Of a DNA stretch of 22,303 nucleotides, positions 5,717-13,986 are shown piece by piece. The stretch spans positions 1 to 22,303 of the forward strand of contig CAYWIF010000043.1 of assembly GCA_964458265.1 (NCBI GenBank), given 5' to 3'. This stretch comes from JAGVSR01 sp964458265 (GTDB taxonomy: Bacteria > Pseudomonadota > Alphaproteobacteria > Rhizobiales > Hyphomicrobiaceae). Both the position numbers and the translations under genes were made by a program. A model generated the notes under the pieces. The model saw only the letters and a program-made list of their open reading frames with translations. It was not told where the DNA came from and did no database searches. Position 1 is the first letter of the stretch, and every line of letters begins with the position of its first letter.

Positions 5717-8700
5717 TCATTTCTGGGGCAGTTCGCCGCCGAACTGGTCTACATCGCTATAGTCGCCGGTCGCGTGATGCTTGTGCTTCCCTCTCAGCAA
5801 GAGTTGGCTGATTGCGGGCAGCACGAACAGCGTGAGGATGGTTGAGGTAATCAATCCACCAATAACCACGATGGCAAGCGGCTTTTGCACTTCGGCACCC
5901 TTGCCCGTGGCGAGCGCCATCGGCACGAAGCCCAGCGAGGCCACAGTAGCGGTCATGATGACGGGGCGGAGCCGCTTTAGCGCGCCTTCCTTGATTGCCT
6001 CGGCGACCGGTCTTCCTCCATCGATCAATTCATTGATCGTCGTCATCATCACCAGCCCATTCAACACCGCGACACCCGATACTGCCATCAGGCCGACTGC
6101 CGCTGAAATCGAGAAGGTCTGTCCGGTGATAAACAGCGCAAGCAAACCGCCCGCCAAGGCCATCGGAACAGCCGAGAATATGGCGACTGCTTGCCTGACC
6201 CCGCCGAGAGCAAAGGCCAGGATCGCAAAGATCGTAAGCAGGGCCGCCGGGATGATGATCGAAAGCCGCTGGCTGGCAGCTTGCAGATTTTCATATTGGC
6301 CGCCCCATTCGATTGAACTGCCGGGTGGAAGCTGAACCTGTGCCGCAATTTTCGACTGCGCCTCGCTGACAAACGAGCCGAGGTCGTTGCCGCGCACGTT
6401 GGCCTGGACGACGACACGCCGCTGGCCGTTCTCGCGGCTGATCTGGTTGATGCCTTCTGATAGCGAGAAGGTCGCCACAGCGTTAAGCGGCACCGATTGG
6501 CCCTCCTGCGGTAACATGACGGGCAAAGCACCTACAGCATCGAGGTCGTTTCGTCCGACATTGGGCAGGCGCACGACGATATCGAAGCGCCGGTCACCTT
6601 CAAAAACGATCCCCGCCTCGCGCCCGCCAAGAGCGGCTGCCACCGTGTCGGTAACATCCTGCAAGGTCAGGCCGTATCGGGCAATTGCGTCGCGATCGAA
6701 CTTGACGTCGAGTTGCGGGAAGCCCTCGGTTTGTTCGACCTTAACATCAGCCGCACCGGGGACAGTGTTCAGGATGGCCGCAACTTCTGCGCCCTTGGCA
6801 CTCGCCGCCTCAAGATCGTTGCCATAAATTTTTATGGCAATGTCTCCCCGCACGCCCGCGATCAACTCGTTGAACCGCAGTTCAATCGGTTGGCTGATTT
6901 CATAGGCGCTACCCAACAGCGGTTCGAGTTTCTTTTCGATCCGCTTGATTACCTCATCCTTGCTATCAACACCATTGGGCCATTCGTCCTTCGGTTTGAG
7001 GATGATGAAGGAATCTGAGATGTTGGGCGGCATGGGATCGGTGCCAACCTCCGCCGTGCCGGTCTTCGAATACATGAAGGCGACTTCGGGCAGGCTCGCC
7101 ACCGCCTTCTCAATCTGCATCTGCAAGGCGAGCGACTGGTTGAGCGAGGTAGAAGGGATGCGAATGCCTTGCAGCGCGACGTCGCCCTCATCGAGCTGCG
7201 GAATGAACTCGCGTCCCAGCATCGTGAAAGCAAGACCTGCCAGCACCAGCGAGGCGACGCCTGCCCCGATCCATTTCCACGGTCGCGCAATCGCTTTGTC
7301 GAGCAGCGGTTCGTATCGCTCCTTGACGAAAGCGACCGCTTTCACTTCTTTCTCCGAAACCTCGCCGCGAATGAGCAAAGCGACCATCGCAGGCACGAAG
7401 GTCAGCGATAGAATGAATGCACCTGCCAACGCCAGCATGACCGTGGTGGCCATCGGCGTGAACATCTTGCCTTCGACGCCGGTGAAGGTCAGCAGCGGCG
7501 CGAATACGAGGAAGATGATTGCTTGCCCATAAATGGTCGGCTTTATCATCTCTCGCGAGGCTTCGAACACCTCGTGCAATCGCTCCGGCAAGGTCAGCAA
7601 CCGCCCCTCGTGATGCTGTCGCTCAGCCAAACGTCGCAGGGCGTTCTCGATAATGATGATCGAGCCATCGACGATCAATCCGAAATCGAGCGCGCCAAGG
7701 CTCATCAAATTGCCCGACGTGCCGGTGGCGTTCATTCCTATCGCCATCATCAGGAAAGATAGCGGAATGACCAGCGTCGCGATGATCGCGGCGCGGATGT
7801 TGCCCAACAGCCAGAACAGCACCGCAATAACCAGCAACGCGCCCTCAAGCAGGTTTTTCTCGACTGTCCAGATGGTCGCATTGACGAGCTTCGAGCGGTC
7901 GAGGACGGTCTTGATCTTGATGCCAGGCGGCATAGATTTGGCGACTTCATCGAGCCGTTCGCTTACCGCGCTGGCCACGATCCGGCTGTTACCGCCCGCA
8001 ATCATCAGGGCGGTGCCGACGACGACTTCCTTGCCATTTTCGGACGCCGCGCCGGTGCGCAACTCGCCGCCGATACGGATGTTGGCGACGTCACGCACCG
8101 CAACGGGAACATCGCCGCGCGTCGCAACGGTTGCCCGTCCGATCTCATCAATCGTGCGGATGCGTCCATCGGCCTTGACCAGAAACGCCTCGCCGCCGCG
8201 TTCGACGAAATTCGCGCCGACCGAAATGTTCGCCTTTTCAAGCGCCTCGGCGAGTTCGGAAAAGGAGATGCTGTAGCTGGCGAGCTTGGCCGGATCGGGT
8301 TCGACCACGAATTGCTTTTCATAGCCGCCGATGCTGTCGATACCCGCCACTCCGGTGACGGTTCGCAGCTGCGGGCGGATCACCCAGTCTTGGACGGTTC
8401 GCAGATAGGCGAGCTTCGAAACCTCGTCCGTCAGCAGCTTGCCATCGTCGGTCAGATAGCTGCCGTCAGGCTGGAAGCCGGGCTTGCCCGCTACCTTGGG
8501 ATTGGTCTTCGTTCCGGCGGGTTCGTATTCGACAACATACATCAGCACTTCGCCAAGGCCGGTGGTGACCGGCCCCATTTGCGGTTCGGCACCCTGAGGG
8601 AGGCTGTCCTTCGCCTGATTCAGCCGCTCGGCCACCTGTTGACGGGCGAAGTAAAGGTCGGTGTGTTCCTCAAAAACGATGGTGACCTGACTGAAGCCGT

Positions 8701-8962
8701 TGCGCGAGGTCGATCGCGAACTCTCCAAGCCCGGAATGCCCGCCATTGCCGTTTCGACCGGAAATGTAACCAAACGCTCGATGTCGAGCGGGCCCAGTTC
8801 GGGCGCCACCGTATTGATCTGCACCTGTTTGTTGGTGATGTCCGGCACGGCGTCGATGGGCAGCTTCAGGAGCTGCGAAACGCCAAAAGCCGCGACTATG
8901 AGAGTGAGGCCGACGACGGCCCAGCGAAAGCGGATTGCCGCATCAAGGATTTTCTCGATCAT
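5717..8962 (-). CDS. czcA: CzcA-type heavy-metal RND efflux pump
   Basis: The 1081-residue protein has the full length of HME-RND pumps. It has an N-terminal membrane segment, a large periplasmic loop, a block of membrane helices (about 370-560), a second periplasmic loop and a second helix block. The proton-relay motif in TM4 is DFGLIVDGSIIIIEN (Asp426, Asp432, Glu439), the pattern of divalent-metal (Zn/Cd/Co/Ni) pumps. CusA-type Cu/Ag pumps instead have a DAAIVMIEN-like sequence. Early motifs such as LPIDAVPDITN and FPVETAMAGIPG are also typical. A segment at about 150-185 (Gly/Lys/Asp-rich) lengthens the first porter loop compared with CzcA of Cupriavidus. The C-terminus is His-containing (GKHKHHATGD). 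The ATG lies 1 base after the czcB stop. Confidence 0.93.
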   Translation of the reverse strand: MIEKILDAAIRFRWAVVGLTLIVAAFGVSQLLKLPIDAVPDITNKQVQINTVAPELGPLDIERLVTFPVETAMAGIPGLESSRSTSRNGFSQVTIVFEEHTDLYFARQQVAERLNQAKDSLPQGAEPQMGPVTTGLGEVLMYVVEYEPAGTKTNPKVAGKPGFQPDGSYLTDDGKLLTDEVSKLAYLRTVQDWVIRPQLRTVTGVAGIDSIGGYEKQFVVEPDPAKLASYSISFSELAEALEKANISVGANFVERGGEAFLVKADGRIRTIDEIGRATVATRGDVPVAVRDVANIRIGGELRTGAASENGKEVVVGTALMIAGGNSRIVASAVSERLDEVAKSMPPGIKIKTVLDRSKLVNATIWTVEKNLLEGALLVIAVLFWLLGNIRAAIIATLVIPLSFLMMAIGMNATGTSGNLMSLGALDFGLIVDGSIIIIENALRRLAERQHHEGRLLTLPERLHEVFEASREMIKPTIYGQAIIFLVFAPLLTFTGVEGKMFTPMATTVMLALAGAFILSLTFVPAMVALLIRGEVSEKEVKAVAFVKERYEPLLDKAIARPWKWIGAGVASLVLAGLAFTMLGREFIPQLDEGDVALQGIRIPSTSLNQSLALQMQIEKAVASLPEVAFMYSKTGTAEVGTDPMPPNISDSFIILKPKDEWPNGVDSKDEVIKRIEKKLEPLLGSAYEISQPIELRFNELIAGVRGDIAIKIYGNDLEAASAKGAEVAAILNTVPGAADVKVEQTEGFPQLDVKFDRDAIARYGLTLQDVTDTVAAALGGREAGIVFEGDRRFDIVVRLPNVGRNDLDAVGALPVMLPQEGQSVPLNAVATFSLSEGINQISRENGQRRVVVQANVRGNDLGSFVSEAQSKIAAQVQLPPGSSIEWGGQYENLQAASQRLSIIIPAALLTIFAILAFALGGVRQAVAIFSAVPMALAGGLLALFITGQTFSISAAVGLMAVSGVAVLNGLVMMTTINELIDGGRPVAEAIKEGALKRLRPVIMTATVASLGFVPMALATGKGAEVQKPLAIVVIGGLITSTILTLFVLPAISQLLLRGKHKHHATGDYSDVDQFGGELPQK

Positions 8963-8963
8963 C

Positions 8964-10178
8964 TCAGTGTCCGTGCTCCGCTTCGCCCTTGCCGAGTTCG
9001 GCCTTGAGCAGGAACGCGCCCTTGGTCGCGATCACGGCACCGGGTTTCAGCCCAGCAACGATCTCAACGCGGCCCGCACTGCGCTGTCCAACAGTCACTG
9101 TTGTCGCCTGAAAGCCCTTGGCGACCTTGACAAACACGATGTCGCGGCCTTCGACCGATTGCACCGCTTCTTCGGGGACACCGATGCTGGCGCTCGCTGC
9201 GCCATTGCGTGGCAAAATTCGCACGCGCAAACCCTGTCCTGGGGTGAGTTGCCCAACGCCATCGGGAACAAGCACGATTGTTGCGGCGCGGCTTTCGGGG
9301 TCCAAACTCGGTGTAACCGCTCGAACCGTCGCGTTGACGGTCTCGCCGCCAAGCAATTCAATCACAGCGCGGTCACCGGGTTGCACCCGCCGAGCGTCAG
9401 CGGGCAGGACCGAGGCGTTGATTTGTATCTTGCGCGGATCGGCAACGCGGAACAGTTCGGTGCCTGCCGCGACGAAACTGCCGAGCGTCGCGTCCGCCTT
9501 CGTAATGCGGCCGGAAATCAGGCTGGTTACTGCCAGCGTTCGCCCGTCTCCCGACACTTTGGCAGCACCTGCTGCCGAATTGGCACGGCGTAATTCGGCA
9601 TCGGCTTCGGCAAGCGCGGCCTGTGCGCCTTCCAGATCCTGCCGCGCGGTCACCTTGGCATCGAACAGACGCTTCTCGCGTGCGTAGGTTGAGCGCGCCA
9701 GCGCCGCTCTTGCCGCAGCGCCGCTTCGTTCAGCCGCAATCGATGCCGCGTCCCGGCTTTCCAGCGCCGCAATCGATTCCCCAGCCCTTACATAGTCACC
9801 AAGCCGCTTGCTGATCTTGACGACTGCGCCGTCCGCCCGGGCCGTCAAGACCGCTTCGCCATCCGGGGCCGCAGCGACCACACCTTGTGCAAGGATTTCC
9901 GCACCCAGGCCACCTGCTAGAGTTGCTTCGGTAACGATACCTGCCGCCTTCGCGCGCGTGTCGTCTATAGCAACAAGGCCTTCGGTTTCTTCGCCTTCTT
10001 CGCTATGACCCTCTTCGCCTTCGGCATGGCCCTCCTCACCTTCGGCATGGCTTTCAGCCTCGGCAGTCGTAGCAGGCGCGAAGACGGTGCGACCGAGCAT
10101 CACCCCGCCGCCGCCAAGCACGAGGGCGGCTATTGCCACCCCTGCAATCAATTTCTTTTTGCTGGTTTCGGTTTCCAT
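8964..10178 (-). CDS. czcB: CzcB-type periplasmic adaptor of RND pump
   Basis: This membrane fusion protein links the CzcA pump to the CzcC outer-membrane channel. It has a membrane anchor (KKKLIAGVAIAALVLGGG), a charged His-rich stretch, then a lipoyl-like half domain (LTARADGAVVKISKRLGDYV), an alpha-helical hairpin (AARAALARSTYAREKRLFD onward), the second lipoyl half and beta-barrel domains. The His-rich stretch has tandem HAEGEEG repeats that may bind metal. I chose the ATG at 10178, giving 404 residues, because AAGGAA precedes it with good spacing. A GTG at 10193, overlapping the czcC stop as GTGA, would add five residues. The stop is 1 base from the czcA ATG. Confidence 0.9.
   Translation of the reverse strand: METETSKKKLIAGVAIAALVLGGGGVMLGRTVFAPATTAEAESHAEGEEGHAEGEEGHSEEGEETEGLVAIDDTRAKAAGIVTEATLAGGLGAEILAQGVVAAAPDGEAVLTARADGAVVKISKRLGDYVRAGESIAALESRDAASIAAERSGAAARAALARSTYAREKRLFDAKVTARQDLEGAQAALAEADAELRRANSAAGAAKVSGDGRTLAVTSLISGRITKADATLGSFVAAGTELFRVADPRKIQINASVLPADARRVQPGDRAVIELLGGETVNATVRAVTPSLDPESRAATIVLVPDGVGQLTPGQGLRVRILPRNGAASASIGVPEEAVQSVEGRDIVFVKVAKGFQATTVTVGQRSAGRVEIVAGLKPGAVIATKGAFLLKAELGKGEAEHGH
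10009..10050. repeat. 21-bp tandem repeat inside czcB (His-rich heptads)
   Basis: Two direct copies of a 21-base unit (10009-10029 and 10030-10050) differ at two positions, and a more diverged third copy lies at 9988-10008. On the minus strand they encode HAEGEEG, HAEGEEG and HSEEGEE. This is an in-frame expansion of a probable metal-binding stretch just after the membrane anchor of CzcB. Copy number may vary between relatives. Confidence 0.75.
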
Positions 10179-10189
10179 CGAAAATTCCT

Positions 10190-11398
10190 TCACTGCGCAT
10201 TCGCGCGGATTAGCGCGGCGAGCGCGTTGGCGCGGTCGAGCCGGGCCTGAATGAGATTGAGCCTTGCCGTGGTCAGTGCGTTTTGCGCATCGAGCAATTC
10301 AAGCAGCGAAAATTTGCCGGCGTTGTAGCCGATGCGCGCAAGCCGCAGCGCCTCTTCGGCTTGAGCAATACCCGGTCCTGCGAGCGCCTCGTAACGCATT
10401 TCCGCTGCCCCCAAGAGCATCCGGGCATCGTAGCGCGCGCGGTTGGCGTCCCGCTGTGCAATCAGCAAGCCCGATTCCGCTGCGATGCTTTCCGACTGTG
10501 CGGCTTCTATATTGCCACGGTTGCGGTCGCGGAACGGCAAGGCAATCGACACCCCGACGATGAACGCTGTATCCTTCGCTTCCTGAAATCGCCTGACGCC
10601 GCCGCTTGCCGTGACGTCCGGGACTGCAACGGTTCGGGCCAGCCTGACCCGCGCCTGCGCAGCGCTTCGCTGAGCTACGGCAAGTTGCTCGTTAAGCGTC
10701 GGTGTATCGGGAGGAAGGTTGGCCGGAACCGCTTCCTCACCGATTGTCGCTGAAAGCTCAGGGTCATCGCTGCCGATCAGCGTTGCCAGGGCTCGCCGTG
10801 CGACGAGCAGTTCACTGAACGTCCGCGCCTGTTCAGCGCGCGCCTCAGCAAGTACTGCATCAGCGCGAAGTTGGCGCAAGGGTGGATCGCGGCCTGCTTC
10901 GACCAGAATCTTGGCCGTCCGCGACAATTCTTCCGCGGCCGCCGTGTTGTCGCGCGCCAGCACCGCCCGATCCTCGTTCGCGCGAAGCTCGGCATGGGCG
11001 AGGCGGATATCGCGGTCGAGGTCGGCCAGTGCGGCCTTGTATGTCAAGAAGGCGAAATCGCGCTCCGCACTGGCGACCGCAACGCGCGCGCTTCGCTTGC
11101 CCCCCAATTCGAGCCGCTGGCTTAACGCCAATGTCGTTTCGGTGCTGCGCAGCCCCTGAAACGCCCCACTCCCGGCAAAATTCTCAACCTCAAGACTCAG
11201 CTCCGGATTGGGGGAAACCCCCGCCTGTCGCGCCCGCGCTTCGGCAGCGTCGGCCTGCGCCTTGGCCTGCGAGACACGCGGCGAACTTTCCGCCGCGCGG
11301 GCCAGCGCATCGGCGAGCGTGACCGGCTCGGCCTGAACAGTCTGCCCACAGGCGATCAATGCGCCTGCGAGCAATGCCGCTCGAAATTTGGAAAACAT
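10190..11398 (-). CDS. czcC: CzcC-type outer-membrane factor (TolC family)
   Basis: The 402-residue protein is the outer-membrane channel of the pump. It has a signal peptide (MFSKFRAALLAGALIACGQTVQA) followed by two outer-membrane-efflux repeats: LADALARAAESSPRVSQAKAQ leads the first, and LNEQLAVAQRSAAQARVR near the middle starts the second. The end has the typical YNAGKFSLLELLDAQNAL segment of CzcC and TolC-like proteins. The open frame extends 47 codons further upstream, but that extension is Arg/Pro-rich and not protein-like. The ATG at 11398 has a GGAGA site 7 bases before it and starts the signal peptide. The stop overlaps the alternative GTG start of czcB. The gap to the upstream small gene is 58 bases. 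Confidence 0.9.
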   Translation of the reverse strand: MFSKFRAALLAGALIACGQTVQAEPVTLADALARAAESSPRVSQAKAQADAAEARARQAGVSPNPELSLEVENFAGSGAFQGLRSTETTLALSQRLELGGKRSARVAVASAERDFAFLTYKAALADLDRDIRLAHAELRANEDRAVLARDNTAAAEELSRTAKILVEAGRDPPLRQLRADAVLAEARAEQARTFSELLVARRALATLIGSDDPELSATIGEEAVPANLPPDTPTLNEQLAVAQRSAAQARVRLARTVAVPDVTASGGVRRFQEAKDTAFIVGVSIALPFRDRNRGNIEAAQSESIAAESGLLIAQRDANRARYDARMLLGAAEMRYEALAGPGIAQAEEALRLARIGYNAGKFSLLELLDAQNALTTARLNLIQARLDRANALAALIRANAQ

Positions 11399-11456
11399 GA
11401 AATATCTCCTGATCCTTGAACAGACGCGCAGGGCAGCCCTGCGCAGGCAGTCAGGA

Positions 11457-11849
11457 TCAGGCGGCGGGCGGCTCGGTAGGGGGAGCCTGCGAAAGCGACG
11501 ACATTGAGGCAGCCTTGAGGCCCGATATGTTCGCGTCACGCAACATGCTGGAAAGCGTCAGCAACGAGCCATCGACGGCAAGCGCCATGCTGCAATGATG
11601 ATGGGTAACGACCTGACAGGGTTCGTCGCCTGTGTCCTGATGATCGTCGCCATGATCTGCGTCATCGGCATGTTCAAAGACGGCAAACATTTCGCTGCCA
11701 TGCGCGGCCATTGCATCTTCGGCGTGTGCGGTAGCGGGCACGACAATGCCGCCAAATAAAATGGCAAGCAGCACAAATAGAGAGACGAAGCGACCCCGCA
11801 TTGGATTGCCGATAGCAGCAAAGTGGGAGGTCGGCAACAAAATGATCAT
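11457..11849 (-). CDS. Small His-rich secreted protein, CzcI-like
   Basis: The 130-residue product contains a hydrophobic signal segment (FVSLFVLLAILFGGIVVPATAHA), then a mature part rich in His and Asp (FEHADDADHGDDHQD) and a CQVVTHHHCSM motif, all good metal ligands. In Cupriavidus the czc operon has a small His-rich exported protein, CzcI, directly ahead of czcC. Position, length and composition here resemble it, but I cannot prove homology. The ATG at 11849 overlaps the stop of the gene before it (ATGA) and has an AAGG site upstream. A second ATG at 11801 would give a shorter, cleaner signal peptide. The C-terminus is Pro/Ala-rich and ends PPTEPPAA. Confidence 0.75.
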   Translation of the reverse strand: MIILLPTSHFAAIGNPMRGRFVSLFVLLAILFGGIVVPATAHAEDAMAAHGSEMFAVFEHADDADHGDDHQDTGDEPCQVVTHHHCSMALAVDGSLLTLSSMLRDANISGLKAASMSSLSQAPPTEPPAA

Positions 11850-12640
11850 TCTGAAGCACCTTCGATCTTTGTAAGAAGATCCTCGGGGATAGGCATCGGT
11901 CCAAAAGCACTGATATTCGAGCGTCCGGTATTGCCGACCGGGATGCGTCCTGTCAGCGCCCCAAGCGGCGCGAGCGCCAGCCGAACCAATTGTCCCGCGA
12001 CCTCACGCCAGTCGCTTTGCTCGACCGCAAAGCCGAGCATCGCCCAATGATTGGCAAGGTGCGGTCCGAGATAGGGTTGCGAAACGATGTGCGCGCGTTC
12101 GAGCGAGCGCCATGCGCCAGCGACATCGCCCTTTTCGCGCGAAGCGGCAAACGCTGCCATTTCACGCGCGATCAGGCGACGCGCGACCAGTGTGTGAGCA
12201 AGCACACGCCAGCGACGCTGCCGGTGCCAATAGAATAGCTGCGCGAATCCCCAAATGAAGGGCGTGATAATTCCAGCGGCGATGTCCACCTCGTCGCGGT
12301 AGTATGTGCCGCCATCTTCTGCCGGTGCGATAGTAATCCAGTGATCCCATTTGGAAATCAACGCGCTATGGCCGTTGTCGCGCAGCCGTTTCGGCCAATT
12401 GCCGGTGTCGGGTTCATGCACCGACGTTACAATCCATTGCGTCCCGAATGGAATGATACCGAACAGGCGCAGCTTCACCGGATAGCGACCCCCCGGTTTG
12501 AATTTCTCAAAAGGTTGATTGCTTGCGGGCATAAATCGCACCAAAGGCCAGGCGATGTGCATGAGCAGCGATGCAGTCTGCACCTCCGCCCATATCGTCT
12601 CGGGCGGAAGCGCGATGATGGTTGACCGCGAAACCTTCAT
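11846..12640 (-). CDS. SRPBCC domain fused to DUF3703 domain
   Basis: The 264-residue protein has two parts. Residues 1-155 look like an SRPBCC (polyketide-cyclase/START-like) fold: MKVSRSTIIALPPETIWAEV is the usual first strand and helix, with KWDHWITIAP and YYRDEVDI in later strands. Such folds form a cavity for a hydrophobic ligand. Residues about 158-258 match DUF3703 as I remember it (AWRSLERAHIVSQ, NHWAMLGFA, then RIPVGNTGRSNISAFGPMPI). DUF3703 proteins are usually separate, about 110-120 residues long, and often found beside heavy-metal genes. Their function is unknown. The ATG overlaps the stop of the methyltransferase gene (ATGA), so the two are translationally coupled. There is no signal peptide; the hydrophobic stretch at 122-138 may touch the membrane. 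Confidence 0.75.
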   Translation of the reverse strand: MKVSRSTIIALPPETIWAEVQTASLLMHIAWPLVRFMPASNQPFEKFKPGGRYPVKLRLFGIIPFGTQWIVTSVHEPDTGNWPKRLRDNGHSALISKWDHWITIAPAEDGGTYYRDEVDIAAGIITPFIWGFAQLFYWHRQRRWRVLAHTLVARRLIAREMAAFAASREKGDVAGAWRSLERAHIVSQPYLGPHLANHWAMLGFAVEQSDWREVAGQLVRLALAPLGALTGRIPVGNTGRSNISAFGPMPIPEDLLTKIEGASE

Positions 12641-13311
12641 ATCGCCTCGCTCCGTGCTAAGGTCGACTTGATCTGCCGAAAGATGGAAATCGTGCCCGTC
12701 GGCGTGTCGATGGCGAACACTGGACCGACCGGCTCGCCCGAATAGTTTGCCAATTCGGTTTCAAGAAATCCGTCAGCATTCGGTTGGGTGTCGGCCTTGC
12801 CGTCGATCAACTGGATAAAGCGGAATGCCGTTCGCATGAGCAGACGGGACTGCCGGGCATAATCGGCAATGCAGACGGTGCCGCCTGTCTTTGTCGCCGC
12901 GAACATTGCTACGATCCCCGCGCGCTTTCCCGGCACCGGCACCTGATGGAAGACCAAGCTGGAAACGACCTTGTCGAACCTGCCTGCGTCGGTTGCATCG
13001 CTGGCAAAGCCCTGTCGCCATTCGATATCGATGCCCGCAGCCTCGGCTTTCGCCCTTGCAATCGACAGCGACGCGGGGTCGGGATCGAGACCTACGACCT
13101 CGACATCGGGATGGTGCTTTTTTAGCAGAATGGCGAGCGACCCGGTTCCGCAGCCGACATCGAGAACACGGTCGCCCGGCGCAAGCGCCAGAATTTCGAC
13201 GAGCTTGGGCCGCCAGACCGCCTCGCGCGTCAAGATAGCAACGCCCAGGTCATAGACGCTCGATGGCGCGAAACGGCCTGCGGCTGGAGTGAAGGCCTGT
13301 CCTGCTATCAC
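12637..13311 (-). CDS. SAM-dependent class I methyltransferase
   Basis: The 224-residue protein has the Rossmann methyltransferase core: motif I is VLDVGCGTGSL (residues 49-59), the acidic end of strand 2 is VVGLDPDPASL, and a strand 4 region is FDKVVSSLVFHQVP. It resembles UbiE/ArsM-like methyltransferases in general shape but lacks the paired Cys residues expected of an arsenite methyltransferase, so I leave the substrate open. The start is a GTG at 13311, overlapping the stop of the transporter gene as GTGA. The stop overlaps the next ATG as ATGA. It is cytoplasmic with no signal. Its place inside a metal efflux operon suggests a metal- or lipid-linked small-molecule modification, which is inference. 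Confidence 0.85.
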   Translation of the reverse strand: MIAGQAFTPAAGRFAPSSVYDLGVAILTREAVWRPKLVEILALAPGDRVLDVGCGTGSLAILLKKHHPDVEVVGLDPDPASLSIARAKAEAAGIDIEWRQGFASDATDAGRFDKVVSSLVFHQVPVPGKRAGIVAMFAATKTGGTVCIADYARQSRLLMRTAFRFIQLIDGKADTQPNADGFLETELANYSGEPVGPVFAIDTPTGTISIFRQIKSTLARSEAI

Positions 13312-13949
13312 GCGCGCTTTACCGTGGCGGCAACGGGCTTAATCTCGCCCCACGCCTGTCGCACGATCTGGATGCCGCCGCTGATGCCGAGCGTCGCCAA
13401 TATGCCCGCGACAATCAGGTCGGGCCAGGCGCTGCCGGTCCCGAACACCCCGAAGGCTGCCGCGATAACGGCGACATTGCCGATGGCGTCGTTGCGCGAG
13501 CAAATCCAGACCGAGCGCATGTTGGCGTCCCCAGTGCGGAAGCGGTAGAGCATGAGCGCGACACCGACATTGGCCGCGAGCGCGAGGGCGCCGATGATCC
13601 CCATCGTTTGCGGCCCGGGCGAGGCACCGCCCACGGCCGCGAGGATCGCGGTCACCATGACCCATCCGCCCAAACCGACCAGCGTCAGCCCCTTGGCAAG
13701 CGCCGCGCGCGAGCGCCACGCCAGCGCCATACCGGCCACGAGCAGACTGATTGCGTAATTGGCCGCATCGCCCAAAAAGTCGAGCGCGTCGGCTTGCAAC
13801 GCGCGACTGTCGGCGGCCGCGCCAGCTGCCATTTCGACCGCGAACATGGTCGCGTTGACGCCGAGCGCGATCCACAATGCGCGTCGCCAGCGCGGGTCAT
13901 TGAGCGCCGTCGCGCTCCCGCAGGCACTTTCGCAGCAACTGTCGGCCAT
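13308..13949 (-). CDS. Short CDF-like cation transporter with N-terminal Cys cluster
   Basis: The 213-residue protein is predicted to be mostly membrane-embedded, with about six helices. It resembles the membrane half of cation diffusion facilitators but lacks the cytoplasmic C-terminal domain. The second membrane segment has LDFLGDAANY (Asp57, Asp61). The matching site in the fifth segment is CSRND (Cys150, Asp154), with Cys where His is common. The N-terminus carries Cys5, Cys6 and Cys10 (MADSCCESACG), a likely soft-metal capture site. It is the first gene of the operon, and AAGGA lies upstream of its ATG. A MerR-type promoter sits 38 bases further upstream. Cd, Zn, Pb or Hg are all possible substrates. 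Confidence 0.85.
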   Translation of the reverse strand: MADSCCESACGSATALNDPRWRRALWIALGVNATMFAVEMAAGAAADSRALQADALDFLGDAANYAISLLVAGMALAWRSRAALAKGLTLVGLGGWVMVTAILAAVGGASPGPQTMGIIGALALAANVGVALMLYRFRTGDANMRSVWICSRNDAIGNVAVIAAAFGVFGTGSAWPDLIVAGILATLGISGGIQIVRQAWGEIKPVAATVKRA

Positions 13950-13986
13950 TCAAACATCCTTCTCGATACGTTCCGAGTCGGGCAAC

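Noticed and set aside
5717..8962. CusA-type copper/silver pump, suggested by the DUF305 neighbour
   Set aside because: The TM4 motif is of the DFGxxxDG type with Asp426/Asp432/Glu439, as in divalent-metal CzcA pumps. The regulator also has the Cd/Pb/Zn pattern.
7653..9593. Plus-strand open frames of 200-300 residues opposite czcA and czcB
   Set aside because: The minus strand carries full-length CzcA and CzcB with conserved motifs. The plus-strand products are low-complexity (Ser/Thr/Arg-rich) shadows.
11399..11539. 47-codon N-terminal extension of czcC
   Set aside because: The extension is Arg/Pro-rich and would bury the signal peptide. The ATG at 11398 has a good ribosome binding site and begins a normal signal peptide.
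12637..13311. Arsenite methyltransferase (ArsM)
   Set aside because: The expected conserved cysteines for arsenic binding are not seen and no ars genes are nearby. The general methyltransferase call is safer.
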